Positions 1 to 15,896 of a DNA stretch of 64,000 nt are shown here, one piece after another. The stretch comes from Osedax fenrisi (lineage: Eukaryota > Annelida > Polychaeta > Sabellida > Siboglinidae). Position 1 is the stretch's first letter; every line of letters starts with the position of its first letter. Under the pieces are notes generated by a model. It did no database searches. It was not told the DNA's origin and was given only the letters and a program-made list of their open reading frames with translations. The stretch spans positions 90,594,961 through 90,658,960 of the forward strand of contig OZ025240.1 in assembly GCA_964019155.1 (NCBI GenBank), written 5' to 3'. The position numbers and the translations under genes are program-made.

Positions 1-189
1 TTGTTATTTGTATTATCTATAGAAATAGTATTTCTATTGAAATCAGTTTTATTAATATATCTACAATTTGTAGTAGTTTCAATATCAAGACATTTATCAA
101 AATCAATTTAAATATATAATATATAAGAAATTGTAAAAAAAAAATTAAGAATAAAGAAAATCAATACATTTAAATCAAATATAATATTA

Positions 190-560
190 TAAAAAATATT
201 TTATAAAATGTAATTCTTAATTACCAAAACTCCTATCCAGGGAATCTCTCTGTCTCCTGTAATTCTAGAAAAAAAATTAATAAATTCTACAAAATTTAGA
301 AATAACGGTCGCGCTATATATAATTCCCTTCATTTTACTATACGTTTATTAGATCCATCAAAGCATTTTTAAATTTTCTTCTTCTTTACACTCTATCTCT
401 AATCAATAAATCATCCAACTTATTATTTCTGTAATCTTTATTTTTGTATAAAATGTATTCAATGTATTATTATTATCTAATTGTTATTATATTATTATTA
501 TTATCTTATTGTTTTCCCGCATGAGCGAAGTAACCCTATAGTATTATCAAATAATTCTAG
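190..560 (+). mobile_element. LINE 3' end with C-terminal coding remnant
   Basis: A frame around 296-390 reads FRNNGRALYNSL..FTIRLLD..KHF, resembling the polymerase C-terminus of CR1-like LINEs (R.R..GR..WN.LP..ir). The 3' UTR that follows (TTTTCCCGCATGAGCGAAG) recurs at 4190-4205, showing a dispersed family. Confidence 0.5.
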
Positions 561-836
561 TTTGTAATAATTTGTGTATTTATTAAAAATACGTATAATA
601 TCTATAAGAGGTGATTTATGGACATGATATTATTTCAAATTTCAAGAATATTTGAATCAAGGAAATGTCTAATATATAATAATTTAAAAGGAGATGAAAT
701 AAGTTTACTATGCAAATATAGAGATAATCACCAATACAAGGAGTTGGTATGTTGATATTATCATAATGTGTGCGAAGAAAAGAGAAGGTGTAATATAATT
801 TGAATCCATATAATGCTTTATGTACGTAATGTTAAG

Positions 837-872
<36 letters not shown>

Positions 873-1222
873 CTATTGCTATTAAAATTATATTTTAGTG
901 GTGTACATTCATCTCATCCATGAACTAAGATGACATTTTCACTTATAACCATATATGGCTCTAATATCCCTTCGGAGACGATCTCTTATTAATGCAAAAT
1001 TTCAAGATTTTAACGAAAGCTGATCATTTATTTATACAATATTATATAAGATCACTCTAAAAATTATTTTAAATCATAGTTTATTGGTATACCATATATA
1101 TGTACTGGGATTAAACCAGCATCCTATATGTAGTACTTTAATAAGTATACTTATTAAGTTACTTATTAACTTACTTAAGTATTATATATCTGATGCATTA
1201 TCCAACTGGGCCACACACGTAG

Positions 1223-1256
<34 letters not shown>

Positions 1257-3704
1257 TATTTAATATATAATTTAAATTAATTATTTAATATACCTGGTTA
1301 TCCTTTATTGATATTAATATAGAGCAATTCGATACACATTTTATAATATCAAAATAATCTATGACTCCTATACATTATAATATAATTATGTATTAATAAA
1401 ATAAAATGTATATATTATTAATAATTATAATATAATATGATCAATTAAAACAAAATATTATTAATAATATACTATATAAGAATATCATATCATCAATAAA
1501 ATATAACTAATATAGATAATATTTACAAAGAGCAATACAGTTTAACTTTAAAAAAATTGATAGTCTATGAAATTATGCCTGAAAAATTATAATTATCAGG
1601 TTTATGAATAATCAAATTTCACCAATAATTATATATGTATTTAAATTACAAGACTCACTTTATAATATACGGGAGAATAATATATTTAAAATAATTAATA
1701 CCAACGCTAATAAATTTAATATAATCTATTATGGTCCCACTGTCTGAAATAATATTCCAATATACATACAATCATATAATAGTCACAGTCATATTTAAAC
1801 AATGTTGTTCATAAATTAATTATTTAATATTTAATCTCTGTTAAAAATTCATCGCTTTTTTAATACTATTTTATGTACATAAGTATTATTATTATGCTCA
1901 CTATTATTACTATTAATAATTATATATTCGATATTTATAGTTGTGTATTACACCATTATTATTATATTTTCTTATTTTATTATTATTATATTTTCAATAT
2001 TTGATAGTTTAGTTATAATGATATTCTTAATATAATCTATGTAGTATAGCTTCTGAATTTCCTTCCATTTATTAATACAATATTCAGGAAATTTATATTC
2101 ATACATTCATATATACGTAGTCAACTCACGCTAAATAAGACTCAAAGGAACAGATAAATGTGTCTGATAACTAATGACTGAGTATATAATTATTATTACA
2201 TGTATTTTCACATGTAAAAACACCAATGTAGCACTCATAACAATGATAATTCTGTGGCGTTTATTAGTTATCGGGAGTTAATAACATAATATATTTATTA
2301 TATATATATATATATAATATTATATATATATATATAAAACATTTAATTGTTATATTAAAATATAATGAAATACCTAATTCGCATAGAGTGGCGTTAGAAT
2401 GTATGTATCGCTTGCTGTAACACATTATACAGCTTAAAAATAAAATTGGCTCTTCGATTGTATTCAACCTATTATTATCAATAATTATTACTAATTATAA
2501 ATTTATAATATATATTTATATATATATATAAATAAATAATGTTAATAAATATAATATTAGTTATAGAGACAATTAGTAAATAATGAGGATCAGGGTATAT
2601 ATATTCCTCTGAATATAAATCATTTTCCAGATGTGATAAAATGAAATTTTAGATAAGTTTTCAGTCTATATAGACGTTTAGATAAGTATATACTTTTAAA
2701 AATAAATACTAATATCGATATATTAATTAATTGATGTATCAGTTTGTATTTACCCCGCTTAAATTAAGTTAGTTAATATCTCCTGTATATATATCCTAAC
2801 GAGTGGAAACTAAAAATAATATGATAACGGTCAATAGTAGGTTTAAATATTTTTATTTAAGTGTTAGCAGAAAATAAAAGTTTGGTATCCACTTTAACCA
2901 TACGGTTTTATTAAATCATAATACTATTTATGTTACATACTTTATAATAAGTGAATAATATTTAACGATTTAACTGTATTACATATTAGATACACAAAAT
3001 TGTAAAACGTTGATTTTAACAAATTTATTTAAATTTATATGTAATGTTATCCTATTATTTATTAAATATACATTAGTATGAACTAAAAAATAATAATTTA
3101 ATAACATTTGAGTACATTTATATACAATAACATATTTAAATATCAATTTATGACTAAGATACCTTAATAATAATTTCATACAGGTAGTAAAATTACTGTT
3201 TTTATCTAAAATAACATTCTCTTATCTCAATTAACTACATCGTATACATAAGTAACAATCACTTATTTTTAATTAATTATGTTTAATATTTAATTAAATA
3301 TCTCCATTTTTAGAATTATTAATTATAGATACAAAATCATAATTTAAATATTATTAATTATTTACAATAAAAAAATCTATCATCATATAATAATATACTA
3401 TAATATAAATAATAATATCATATGTAATCATAATTAAACATAAACATATACACGTATATAATAAAACGTACTATGGATACAACCTACCTTGGTTTTTTTA
3501 AATTTGATATTAAATCCATAACTGAATATAATGAATATAATATAATGAAGAATTAATTTTAAAAATATAAATAATCTAATATATATATATACCCTTAAAT
3601 ATATATATATTACATATATGTTAAATATATGTTAAATGTTTATTTTTAATATAGGTTGAATCTATATATTATATTTATATTTATTAAATATAGATCATAT
3701 AAAA
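561..3704. other. A+T-rich non-coding stretch
   Basis: Apart from the SINE at 903-1222, this holds TA tracts (840-870, 1228-1254, 2298-2338, 2515-2532) and low-complexity A+T sequence. Short open frames here are Ile/Tyr/Asn-rich and have no coding character. Confidence 0.6.
903..1222 (-). mobile_element. tRNA-derived SINE, decayed
   Basis: Reading the minus strand: GTGTGGCCCAGTTGGATAATGC (box A region), a 70-base interruption of TTA/AAG repeats around 1135-1185, then AAAGCTCGTT-like body, GATATTAGAGCCATATATGGTTATAAGTG and the ATGGATGAGATGAA tail. Same family as 5221, 26900, 28807, 41191 and 59577. Confidence 0.7.
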
Positions 3705-3893
3705 AACAATAAATGTTATAATAAAAAAAATCAGTTTATTGGATATAGCAGTACTATTTTATAATAAAAATAAAAAAATAAAAAAAATAAACATAGTTAT
3801 TTAGAATATTTATATAATTATGAATATTTTATTCATTACATTTTTTTGTATGATTTATGGTTACTGATATACAGAGAGTGTTTGTATTCGGGC
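3705..3893 (+). mobile_element. Right-end fragment of a family A DNA element
   Basis: The stretch from AAAATCAGTTTATTGGATAT to TGTATTCGGGCACTG aligns with 7342-7510, inside the complete element at 6621-7532. It stops before the terminal CTTTCCCC, so it is a truncated and diverged copy. Confidence 0.7.
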
Positions 3894-4089
3894 ACTGGAT
3901 ATTGAACTAACATATTGAAAGAAAAAGAAAATTGATCACTACTCATCTCATTTATTCCGGATGTAGGTTCTTTAACCCTGTGAATCCTTTAACCCTGGGT
4001 TAAAAATATTATATAATACAAAAAATTGTATTGGTACTGGTTTCACTGGTAAATAATAAATTAAATATATTATTAAGTTAACTTAATAA

Positions 4090-4258
4090 TTATTATAAAA
4101 TTAATATATTTTTAAAGATAATTGTATATATATTCAATGTATATTATTATTAAATTGTTATCGTATTACTATTATCTTATTATTTTCTTCCCGCACGAGC
4201 GAAGGTGTCTACATGACTCCTATTGTATTGCTTAATAAAACTTATATCATCATCATAT
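4090..4258 (+). mobile_element. LINE 3' UTR copy with (ATC)n tail
   Basis: TTATCTTATTATTTTCTTCCCGCACGAGCGAAG matches 500-530 in the copy at the left edge, and a short ATCATCATC tail ends at 4255. Only the 3' terminus is present, as expected of 5'-truncated retrotransposition. Confidence 0.5.
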
Positions 4259-5175
4259 ATATATGTGTGTGTGTGTGATATAAATACAATACATAGGTTA
4301 AACAAGATAGAATATCCAAATGTAGTATATGTAAATTAAATCCACATAGTAATATACTAGGATAATGAATTGTACTTATGAGGAAATTACGTCGTATATT
4401 TCTTCGGGGGTTAACTGTATATATGTTGAAAATGGTCAATAAATACATATTATAATTATTTTATTTTTGCTAAATACATCAATATCTAAACATATATATA
4501 TTCTTAAATAAGAGTTGAATGAATAGTATATTCTTAAATAATTGAAATTAATTTTTTAATATTATAAGTACTCTTCCAGCGTGTATGTATATATCTAGTA
4601 TAATTAGTGTGTAACCTTTAAAACCATTAAATAAGTGAATTTACATCAGAACAAATTTATATAGGATTCTATTAGGAAAATTAAAAGTATTTTTTAAAAT
4701 TAAATTTCTATGTTGGATAATTTATTTATAATTTTATTATAATTTGATAAATAAACTTTGTTATCTAATTGTATATAATTGTTATCATTTAATAGTCAAT
4801 TTGTTAACGTAAGTAATGAATGATAACTATTAGAAACAATTGATTTTTCAATAAATATTCTGCCATATGAAATCCATCATATAAAGTTTCAGAAAAATTA
4901 GATTTCCAATCAATATTATCTAGTATATATCAATTAGAAAATGAATCACACATAAAACTATGCTAAATGGCAATTATAATTTAAACATTTCTTATATGTA
5001 TAATTTTTTTCTAAAATGTTTATTAGACGAGATAATCACATCAGCGGAAACTACCTACGATCCATATTACATAATAAAACTTATCTAACACTACAACATA
5101 GTAACACATTTGTTAAATACCATAATTTGATTTATTTTTATATTTTGTTAATTCTATAGAAATAAAATTGTATTT

Positions 5176-5217
<42 letters not shown>

Positions 5218-5220
5218 CTA

Positions 5221-5499
5221 ACTCTCTGTGTGACTCAGATGGCTAAGGCATCAGACACACAAGCAGTAGGACATGGGTTCAAGCCTCGTCCGGCCCATTA
5301 ATTATTTTTTTAAATTGGTCTTAAAATATTATTTAGAAGTGATCTTATATAATTGTGTATAAATAAATTATCGTATCTCATTAAAACCATGAATGCATTA
5401 ATATGAGAGCGGCTTCGAAGGAATATTAAAGCCATATTATTATAAGTGAATACTTCATCTAAGTTTCTAGATGAAAGGACTCCACCAAAATATAAATAA

Positions 5500-5510
<11 letters not shown>
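5221..5510 (+). mobile_element. tRNA-derived SINE
   Basis: Box A TGTGACTCAGATGGCTAAGG and box B GGGTTCAAGCCTCGTCC are 45 bp apart, followed by the common body (TTAGAAGTGATCTTATATAA, GCGGCTTCGAAGGAATATTA, AAAGGACTCCACCAAA) and an AAATAACAAA tail. It may still show polymerase III promoter boxes. A (TA)n tract flanks each side. Confidence 0.85.
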
Positions 5511-5535
<25 letters not shown>

Positions 5536-5559
5536 TTATCCATAAGATCGATTTTCATA

Positions 5560-6080
5560 AGATCGATATTATACTATGTGACCATTACTATATTGATTAA
5601 ACTTCAATCAAACTTGTTCACAATAATTATAACTAATTATACTCTTTTCTCTTACCCATACATATATATATTCCTCCATTCATTCAAATATAATTGATTT
5701 ACTCTAAATTCGTTACACCAACTAACCTATATATTCAACTTCCAGTATGTATCTCGTTCTCCCACAACAATTACACCTTACATTCTATAAACATGCATAC
5801 TCATATATTAACCCATATCTTTGAAATACACTATTTTCATCAATTTATAAGAGAAATTCAATATATAATCTCATTCAATACATACCTAAAATCATAGCTA
5901 TATTCTATCTAATTTCATTATATTAGTATTATCTTTAATTTCGTTCTTATTACATCGATTTTCTTTCATTAGTTTTTTCGTATTTTGTTGTTGTTGTATT
6001 TTATTTTTTATTATTTATTTTACGTGCACTTATGATATTATCACTTTGTAACGATTCCTAATAAACCATACTTCATCATA

Positions 6081-6128
<48 letters not shown>

Positions 6129-6413
6129 TATTCTGTTTTTTTTTTAAATTAAATTGTATCTATTATATATTAATAAATATGGGTTGATATTCTATAATAT
6201 AATTATAGATACATATTTATATTTAATATTAACTAGAGTTTTTTTGATTAAAATACTCAATCCCATTATTGCATATAATGTTAGGCACTGCTTTGCATAC
6301 ATATATGTTTATATCATCTATAATAATTATGTTAATATAACATTAATATATATATATATATGAATGAATGAATGAATGTTTATTTATACACAAAAATAAC
6401 GTTAGACGTTTCT

Positions 6414-6450
<37 letters not shown>

Positions 6451-6618
6451 CATTAGAGTTTAGAGACAACCCATAAGAGGGAAAGGTAAACATTAGATAC
6501 TATACATTGGTGTAATACTAAGTATGGCATATTTTTTTAATATATTGAATATATTATTTATAACATCAATAGTATTAGATGTTAAAATTAGTATATAGTA
6601 GATACATATTAACGTGTA
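5560..6618. other. A+T-rich stretch with TA microsatellites
   Basis: Contains (TA)n at 6083-6122 and 6419-6448, and a GAAT repeat at 6361-6378. No gene or element recognised. Confidence 0.6.
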
Positions 6619-6620
6619 TA

Positions 6621-7532
6621 GGGGAAAGTAACCTAATACGGACACTTTAACAATAAATGGACTTAACTTTTTATGACTCATTATTTTTATTCAAAAATTA
6701 CAATATATTCATATTATATGATTATAGATATTATTGTAATTTTAAAATTTTATTTAATCTTTTAATTCCATAGATAACTGGGGTGTCCGTATTCGGTACC
6801 CTTGTCCGAATACGGACACCCTATGTTATAATACGGACACCCTATATACCACTAGATAAACTATATATTATTGATGAATCAATCAGACAAATTACAATTA
6901 CGTTATGTATAATTAATTTTATGAAAAATATATTGTAATTTAATTAGTTAATATTTTATTTATTTTTATTATTTTTTAATTAATAATACAATTTAAGTGT
7001 CTAAATAATATTTTTTTTAGAATTAGCTTTATTGGTAGTATTAATATTATAACGCACGCGATTTTTATGAAAATCAGAATAGTTCATACACTGTGCGTTG
7101 ATTGGTTATAGGGTGTCCGTATTAAGACATTTAGAGTGTCCGTATTAGGAACTTATATGACATCTAGATATATGCTTATAACTTAATGAATATTTGAGAA
7201 AAAATATAGAAATTAAAAATAAAATTTTTAGAATGCTTTAGTTTTTAATAATATATTGTTATATTTTAATATATATATTAACACATTTATATATACTTGA
7301 GAAGGTTTTAAGTTGAATTTTTTTTTGATAAATTTAAAATCGTAATAAAAAAATCAGTTTATTGGATATATCAGCAATATTTTGAATAATAAAAAAATAA
7401 AAAATACTTTTTTAGACTATTTATATGATTATGAATATTTTATTAATTAAACATTTTTTTGTAGGATTTATGGTTTCTGAGATACCGAGAGTGTCCGTAT
7501 TCGGGCACTGTCCGTATTCGGTTACTTTCCCC
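6621..7532. mobile_element. Family A non-autonomous DNA element, complete
   Basis: A 912-bp element flanked by TA (6619-6620 and 7533-7534). Ends: GGGGAAAGTAACCTAATACG and, reverse-complemented, GGGGAAAGTAACCGAATACG. The word ATACGGACAC or its complement occurs about eight times: once at the left end, three times at 6782-6845, twice at 7107-7150 and twice at the right end. No coding capacity. The inverted ends and flanking 2-bp repeat point to a cut-and-paste element; the repeated word is a natural candidate for a transposase binding site. The superfamily is not identified. Confidence 0.75.
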
Positions 7533-7550
7533 TACTTATACTATTAATTT

Positions 7551-7672
7551 AACAAGTATTTCCGCCAACTTGCCTGAAATAAGGTAACTTTATAGGGGGT
7601 AACATATTACAACTTGATAGAAAATGATTTTAAAGTTATAATATTTCCGGTAAGTTGCCGGACATACTTGTT
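7551..7672. mobile_element. Small foldback element (MITE-like)
   Basis: AACAAGTATTTCCGCCAACT at the left pairs with the complement of AAGTTGCCGGACATACTTGTT at the right (24-bp imperfect arms). It lies 18 bp beyond the family A element. Outer sequence TATAGGGGGTA / ATACCCCCTTA may extend the symmetry. Confidence 0.55.
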
Positions 7673-7689
7673 GTGGAATACCCCCTTAA

Positions 7690-9600
<1,911 letters not shown>

Positions 9601-9624
9601 TTTATTATTTATTATTATTTAAAT

Positions 9625-10205
9625 GTATATATATGCATATATGTATAAAATACATAACTAAAATATCAGCATTTTATTCTTAATTTTACATAGGTATAAA
9701 ATACATAACTAAAATAATAGTATAAAATGCCGATATTTTTATCATGCATAAAATGCATAACTAATATAGCAGAATGTTATTCTATAATTGTATATATATG
9801 TATAGGTATAAAATACATAACTAAAATAACAGCATAAAATGCCGATATTGTTATCATGCATAAAATGCATAACTAAAAGATTGGCATTTTATTCTGTAAT
9901 TTTACATAGGTATAAAATACATAACTAAAATAACAGCATACAATACCGATATTTTTATTATGCATAAAATGCATAACTAAAATAGCAGCATTTTATTCTA
10001 TAATGTTATATATATGTATAGATATAAAATACATAACTAAAATAACAGCATAAAATGCTGATATGTTTATCATGCATAAAATGCATAACTAAAAGATTGG
10101 CATTTTATTCTGTAATTTTACATAGGTACAAAATACATAACTAAAATAACATCATAAAATGCTGATATTTTAGTTATGTATAAAATGCATAACTAATATA
10201 TCAGC
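9625..10205. repeat. Satellite of ~107-bp units built from ~52-bp halves
   Basis: About five and a half tandem units. Each contains TAAAATACATAACTAAAATA and, about 50 bp on, ATAAAATGCATAACTAAAA with GCCGATATTTTTATCATGC between. The half-units are mutually similar, so the array is a higher-order repeat of an ancestral ~52-bp monomer. Confidence 0.85.
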
Positions 10206-10604
10206 ATATTATGCTATATATTTTATCAATTATTTTAATCATTTTGTAATTCGACTTAATTAATATACAATTATTAATTATTTTAATTGAATTAATATTT
10301 ATAATAGAGTTTTAAATATTATTATCAAATATTATATATGTTAAAAGCGTTTTTATTATTTATGAATAAAAATAAGTAAACAAAAGATTGCATTTTATTC
10401 CACTATTTTTATCATTGTGTTTACTGGGTATATTATCTTTATAAAGAAAACCTATAAGTGTTCCGTATTCCCAAAATATGTGATGGGGTACGGATGATGA
10501 ACCCGGTACGTCGATTATATTTCGAATATAGGTTTATATTAGCTTCGCATGTATGACTATTTCTATCAATTTAAAATAACTCTTCCATAATTTCATCGAC
10601 TCCA

Positions 10605-11370
10605 ATAATGCCGTCGATAGGGTAAGGCTTGGAGATATATTTCATGCGGTGGCTTTATTTGCTATACATGACCTGATCAAAATCTTAAAGTTACTCTATG
10701 TCTCAACGATTCGTTCAGTAGTATTGAATAAGAAAATGGATACTTTTTCAACATAATATTAAGGGTGAGACAATAATGCTTGCTATCACTGATATTATTC
10801 AATATATTTATCGAAAGAATAATTCGCGACTTGCCAAATCAAAAATCGAGTATAGCAATAGGAAGTAGACAAGTTACAAATGTACGATGTGTTGATGATA
10901 TAGATCTCATCGCAGGTTCTGAAAGTGAACTACAAGCTCTACGAGACTCGTTAGATAAAATCTCTTTAAACAAAAGTTCAAACTCTACAACTTTCTAGTA
11001 CTTTCAATATACCTTTTTGGTTGTAAAACGTCGACTCTACTAGAAATAATATATGCGCAATAGAGTCTAAAACTCATAGAATGATTTTAAAAAACGAATG
11101 CATTTTTAACCAGCGAAATAAGAGACAAATTTAGCTCGTATCTACCCCTTTCTGATATCATTATGAGAATAAAAATGACCCGGTTCGGATATATAACTCG
11201 TCAAAATCTCTAAAACCATTCACCATGGATACGTCGAAGGCGAAACAAAAAGAGGAAGAAGATATAGAAAATGTTATGGATGATATATTCCAATACTCTA
11301 GACTTTCAATTCGTCAACTTTTAGATATTGCTATAGATCGTTCTAAATGGAGAAAGTTACGGCTATAATT
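10605..11370 (+). pseudogene. Decayed LINE polymerase fragment
   Basis: Reading in pieces: LIKILKLLYVSTIRSVVLN, then VRQ-stop-CLLSLILFNIFIERI (normally VRQGC..SP.LFN), IGSRQVTNVRCVDDIDLIAG where the catalytic FADD has become CVDD, and the tail LSIRQLLDIAIDRSKWRKL. These are the reverse transcriptase and C-terminal motifs of a common animal LINE (RTE/L2-like). Stops, frameshifts and the lost catalytic Asp context make it dead. Confidence 0.8.
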
Positions 11371-11933
11371 GTGGTATGCTCTCCCCTAGCGGATAAGTTG
11401 CGGGACTATGTAAACAAAGTAAGTATGTGCATAAGGTTATTTTGTTCTAAACATTAGCTAGATAATGGATAGAACAAATTAAATATAAAAGATGTTGTGT
11501 AATTAAGTGTGAGTATGTATTTATATAAGAATATTGATAGTTAGTGTATACGTATTTAACGAATTAAAATTATAATCATGTATATTTCCATAAATATAGA
11601 TTAAACATTATATTATGTTTAAATGTATATTGTTATTTTTTATGTGTCTTTGTTTTGTTAAAATATATAATCTAACGATGTTCTATCAGACAGGCATTGT
11701 TTTCAAAATCGAATTCCATGGATTCTTCTTTGCAAACTACACACGCAATAACATACTTCCATCCTATAACGAATTGAATACGTATGTCAATATTCATATC
11801 AATATAGTGTAATCGTATACATACTAATTAATAGTTATTACTAGGTAACATGATATATATAATAGCCTATCTAATCACAATGCATGCAGTAGTGTACAAT
11901 GCACATTATACAACACAATGCATACACTATAAG

Positions 11934-13375
11934 CAGAGATGGGCAGTATCGCCGATATTTTATCGGCGATACATTATCGCCGATACTTTATTATCTAATA
12001 TCACTATATATTATAGAAATTATTAAAGTATCGATATCTGTATCTATTAAAGCTAAAAGTGTATCTAATATAGGTATCTATTATAATAGAGTATTAAATT
12101 AAATGTATTTTAAATAATAGCTATTATGATGATGCAAGATTCTATTTTATATATATATATAAAATGTATTTGATTAATTAATACGAATTATTATTATATA
12201 TAGAGGTAAATACATATTGATTAAAAACATAGTAATACATATTATTTATATATATATATATCAAACAATCTCTAATAATAAGTATTGTAAATTATTATAT
12301 TATTGTATATTATTATAAATTAATCATTGTTCTATTGAATATAATGAATATGTGAATGTAATGAATATATATATATAGTATAATTATATGTATTAAATAT
12401 ACGCGCATCATTGAATTGGTGAATTCATTAGTACTTTATTTAAATAAAAGAATTAACAACCAATATAATAATTATATACAATATTATTTGATGTACTATT
12501 AATATTCAACTATAATTGTTTACATATAAAATATTTTTTTATATTTAATATTGATGATTCATTGGTGCTTTGTTTTGAATAATCAAAAACCTATTTGGAG
12601 TTTACCTGTGGATAACAATTAAAAAAGAATTTAATAACGAACACATTCATTTAAAAGTTAAAGGTTTGCTAAATAAAGCATTACTTTCTATAGATAAACA
12701 TTCAGTCAATAAAGATATCAATGAAGATATTGATGACGTGAACAATTTTTTTCAATTTGAAAAAAATGAAAATATTTATAAAGAAAATCCACTTGATTTA
12801 TTTCTAAAATCGGATAATAATAGCATAGAACAAATTCATAGTAATGATTTAATTAAACAAATATTTATTAAATTTAATACACCATTACCTTCTTCTGCAC
12901 ATGTAGAGAGGCTTTTTTCATATGCTGGGAAAATCAATAACCCGAAAAGAGGTCGTTTGTCAAATTTAAATTTTAGCAATCTGGTAATATTAAAATCCAA
13001 TTCTCATTTATTTTAATTTGTATTATATTATGATTATTATTTTATATTCATTATATTATTATTATTTCGTTTATATTGTAGGTTTATCCTATATAGTTAT
13101 ACTTTGCTATGCTTAAATATTTGATCTAAATGGATTTAGTATAATTTACTATAATGCTTTTATAATAAAATAAATTTAAAATGTCTATAATCGATATATA
13201 TAAATATAAATGTATTTATAATTTATTTTATAAAAAAGTATCTAAATACCTGTATCGGTATCAGTATCTATTATAAAGTTTCTAAAAATATCAGTAGCCG
13301 TATCTATTATATAAATTATCCAAAATATTTTATCAGTATCTAATATAGATTTTTTTGGAAATTTGCCCATCTCTG
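11934..13375 (+). mobile_element. hAT transposon, internally decayed, with perfect 8-bp target duplication
   Basis: Flanked by ACTATAAG at 11926-11933 and 13376-13383. The ends are a perfect 12-bp inverted repeat CAGAGATGGGCA. Beneath both ends lie many GTATC words (for example 12032-12080 and 13241-13345), the subterminal repeats that hAT transposases bind. An 8-bp duplication and CAGAGATG-type ends are diagnostic of hAT. At 1442 bp it is too short for a full transposase gene; only the 3' part of the reading frame survives. Confidence 0.95.
12666..13016 (+). pseudogene. hAT transposase C-terminal dimerization domain
   Basis: A 116-residue open stretch ends in LPSSAHVERLFSYAGKI, NPKRGRLSNLNFSNLVILKSN, the conserved hAT C-terminal dimerization region (SS..VERlFS.aG.i...kR.rL...n...l..Lk.N). 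The BED zinc finger and most of the RNase H-like catalytic core are missing upstream, so it is a remnant that could be mobilised only in trans. Confidence 0.88.
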
Positions 13376-13383
13376 ACTATAAG

Positions 13384-14986
13384 GGACACGTGACAATATA
13401 AAATATACTAGATTATATATACTATATTCAACTAACAATCTCCATACAACTAACCTTACGAGACTATCAATTCAAAACTTCAAGAAAGCATTGGCAAGTT
13501 ATTTATTTAATTTATAACATTAAATTCGCCTACATTAAAATAGGCTTACGCTTAGGTAACTATTATTTCAGTATCATCCGGTTTATATATAAAATATAAC
13601 TTGAAATATTTAATAGATCCTGGAAAGGAATTTAAAATGTTCTCAACTTTAATGATCTATATGAGATGACGGGATAAGTTTACCTAAATATCCACCAATA
13701 ATGGTTTGGTTATATTGTTTGCTAATGTATATCAATATTATTTAAATTAAATTAAATATATCTGTATAGTACGGAGATTGTTTAGGTAACTTTTGTAGAA
13801 TATTTTAACTCCCTTCATAGAAAAATGCCATCTATCTCGTAATAACTCCTACTCAATTAATTATTCTAAATATACTACTACAACAAAATTTAAAACCGAC
13901 AAAAATTCAGAAAGCAATAATAATATTAAAAATGATAGGAATTTTCATTAAAAAATAACGAACAAATTTAAATTACAAATATGAAAGGAAAATTTGTTTA
14001 CAATTAAAAATTGTCTTTAAGATGGTGTCATATAAAAATACACTTAAACATTATTATAAAACTTTTTTTTTATCGATCAATGGAAATTTTAATTTAATTT
14101 TTTAATTTTTTCAAATCGAAAAAAAAAATATTAATAGAATAATAATTTTAAAAAAATGTATATTTTATATGTCTATCATGATTATATAATTATACAATTT
14201 TAAGAATAAATACAAAATATCATATACTTATTAAAAAAATTACTTTTATTGAGAATTGTAACAACAAATAATTTTTTACCTCGTAAATATCTACTACAGC
14301 CTCACAATAAAGTGTTAATCTTAATTAAAATAAATTATCAAAGAAATAATAGAATAAATTATATTAATTAAAAATAAATTAAATAAAATTAATTTGAAAT
14401 ATTTTAGTAATTTTTTACTTTATTAATATTATAATATATGTATACACGTATTTACCACATAATTTATTTGTATGACAACGCGCACTTACACAAATATATA
14501 AAATACATAAGTAAAATAGAAATTTACATTGAATCATAAATGTTAATAAATATTAAAGTGCTATTTGTTTTATCAATATTAAATATTTAATTATTATAGT
14601 AATTACATTAATGAAACTTCCCTAAATAATACATTAATATGTTTAATATAAATTAATTTATTTATGAGATACTGTGAGTGATATAGCAAAACTTTCTAAA
14701 ACGGTCAATCATACTGTATAGTTTCATATATAATTTAACCGGTACTGGGAAATTATATTAATACTACACATATTAAAAGTATACAACTTATTAAATATAG
14801 GACAATTATAATATAGTATTTTAATTATACTATAGTATTTATAAATAAAAAAAATGTATATAATTCCATCATAATTCATAATATTATAATAAATCTTTTA
14901 AATCTTAAATCTTTTGAATTTCTTATTGTAAAATAATAATTTAAATAGGCATTCTATTATAAATTACACACACATATGTATGTGTA

Positions 14987-15035
<49 letters not shown>

Positions 15036-15314
15036 TTAATTCATGTATGTACATCATATAGATAATAAATTGTTGTTAACATTGTCCATATATATTAGAA
15101 TATATGTTATCCTAATAATATGATATTTAATATTTTATAATGTATAAATGATATATTTATTAATTAAAATATTAAAATTAAATTAGTTAACCATTTTTTC
15201 TCAAATATTCACTTATATCTATATTATTACAACTTTTATTATCGATAGTTCTATTACAATTAAAATACATTGAAACCATAATATCTCCTTATAATAAGTA
15301 GTTATGTATATATT

Positions 15315-15366
<52 letters not shown>

Positions 15367-15861
15367 AATTAATAATTTAATAATAGTATAATATAAATAT
15401 TAATTTATAAAAAAATTTTAATTTAAATTAATATTATATGACATATTATACATTTTGAGTCGTCTCATCATAAACTATATTTAAAAATTAGATTTAATTT
15501 TATATTCATATATATGTATTAAATGTTATTTTAAATGTTATTTCAATTTTGTAATTAAAAATGTATTCAATATTATTTTATTAATAATTATAGATATGTA
15601 TCGAATATATTTTAAAGAATTTATAACTAATATAACACATATTATATATATAAATTTCGTATAATTATTAATTTAATTGTATTTATCAAGTAATATTATT
15701 TTTATTATTATTATATTATTATTTCTACATTTATTTATTGATTTAATAATATAATTCCCATAATTAATTTAATATTTATAATGTTGTTTCTAGTAATCTA
15801 ATAAATAGGTGAATATCTTATTATTTTTTATTTATCTTGGATTTAAGCTAAATATGATAAG

Positions 15862-15896
<35 letters not shown>

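Noticed and set aside
5221..5300. Functional tRNA gene
   Set aside because: Box A and B are present, but no cloverleaf with a paired acceptor stem forms, and the sequence continues into the body shared by eight dispersed copies; it is a SINE.
9625..10205. CRISPR-like regular spacing
   Set aside because: Both parts of each unit repeat; there are no unique spacers, so it is a satellite.
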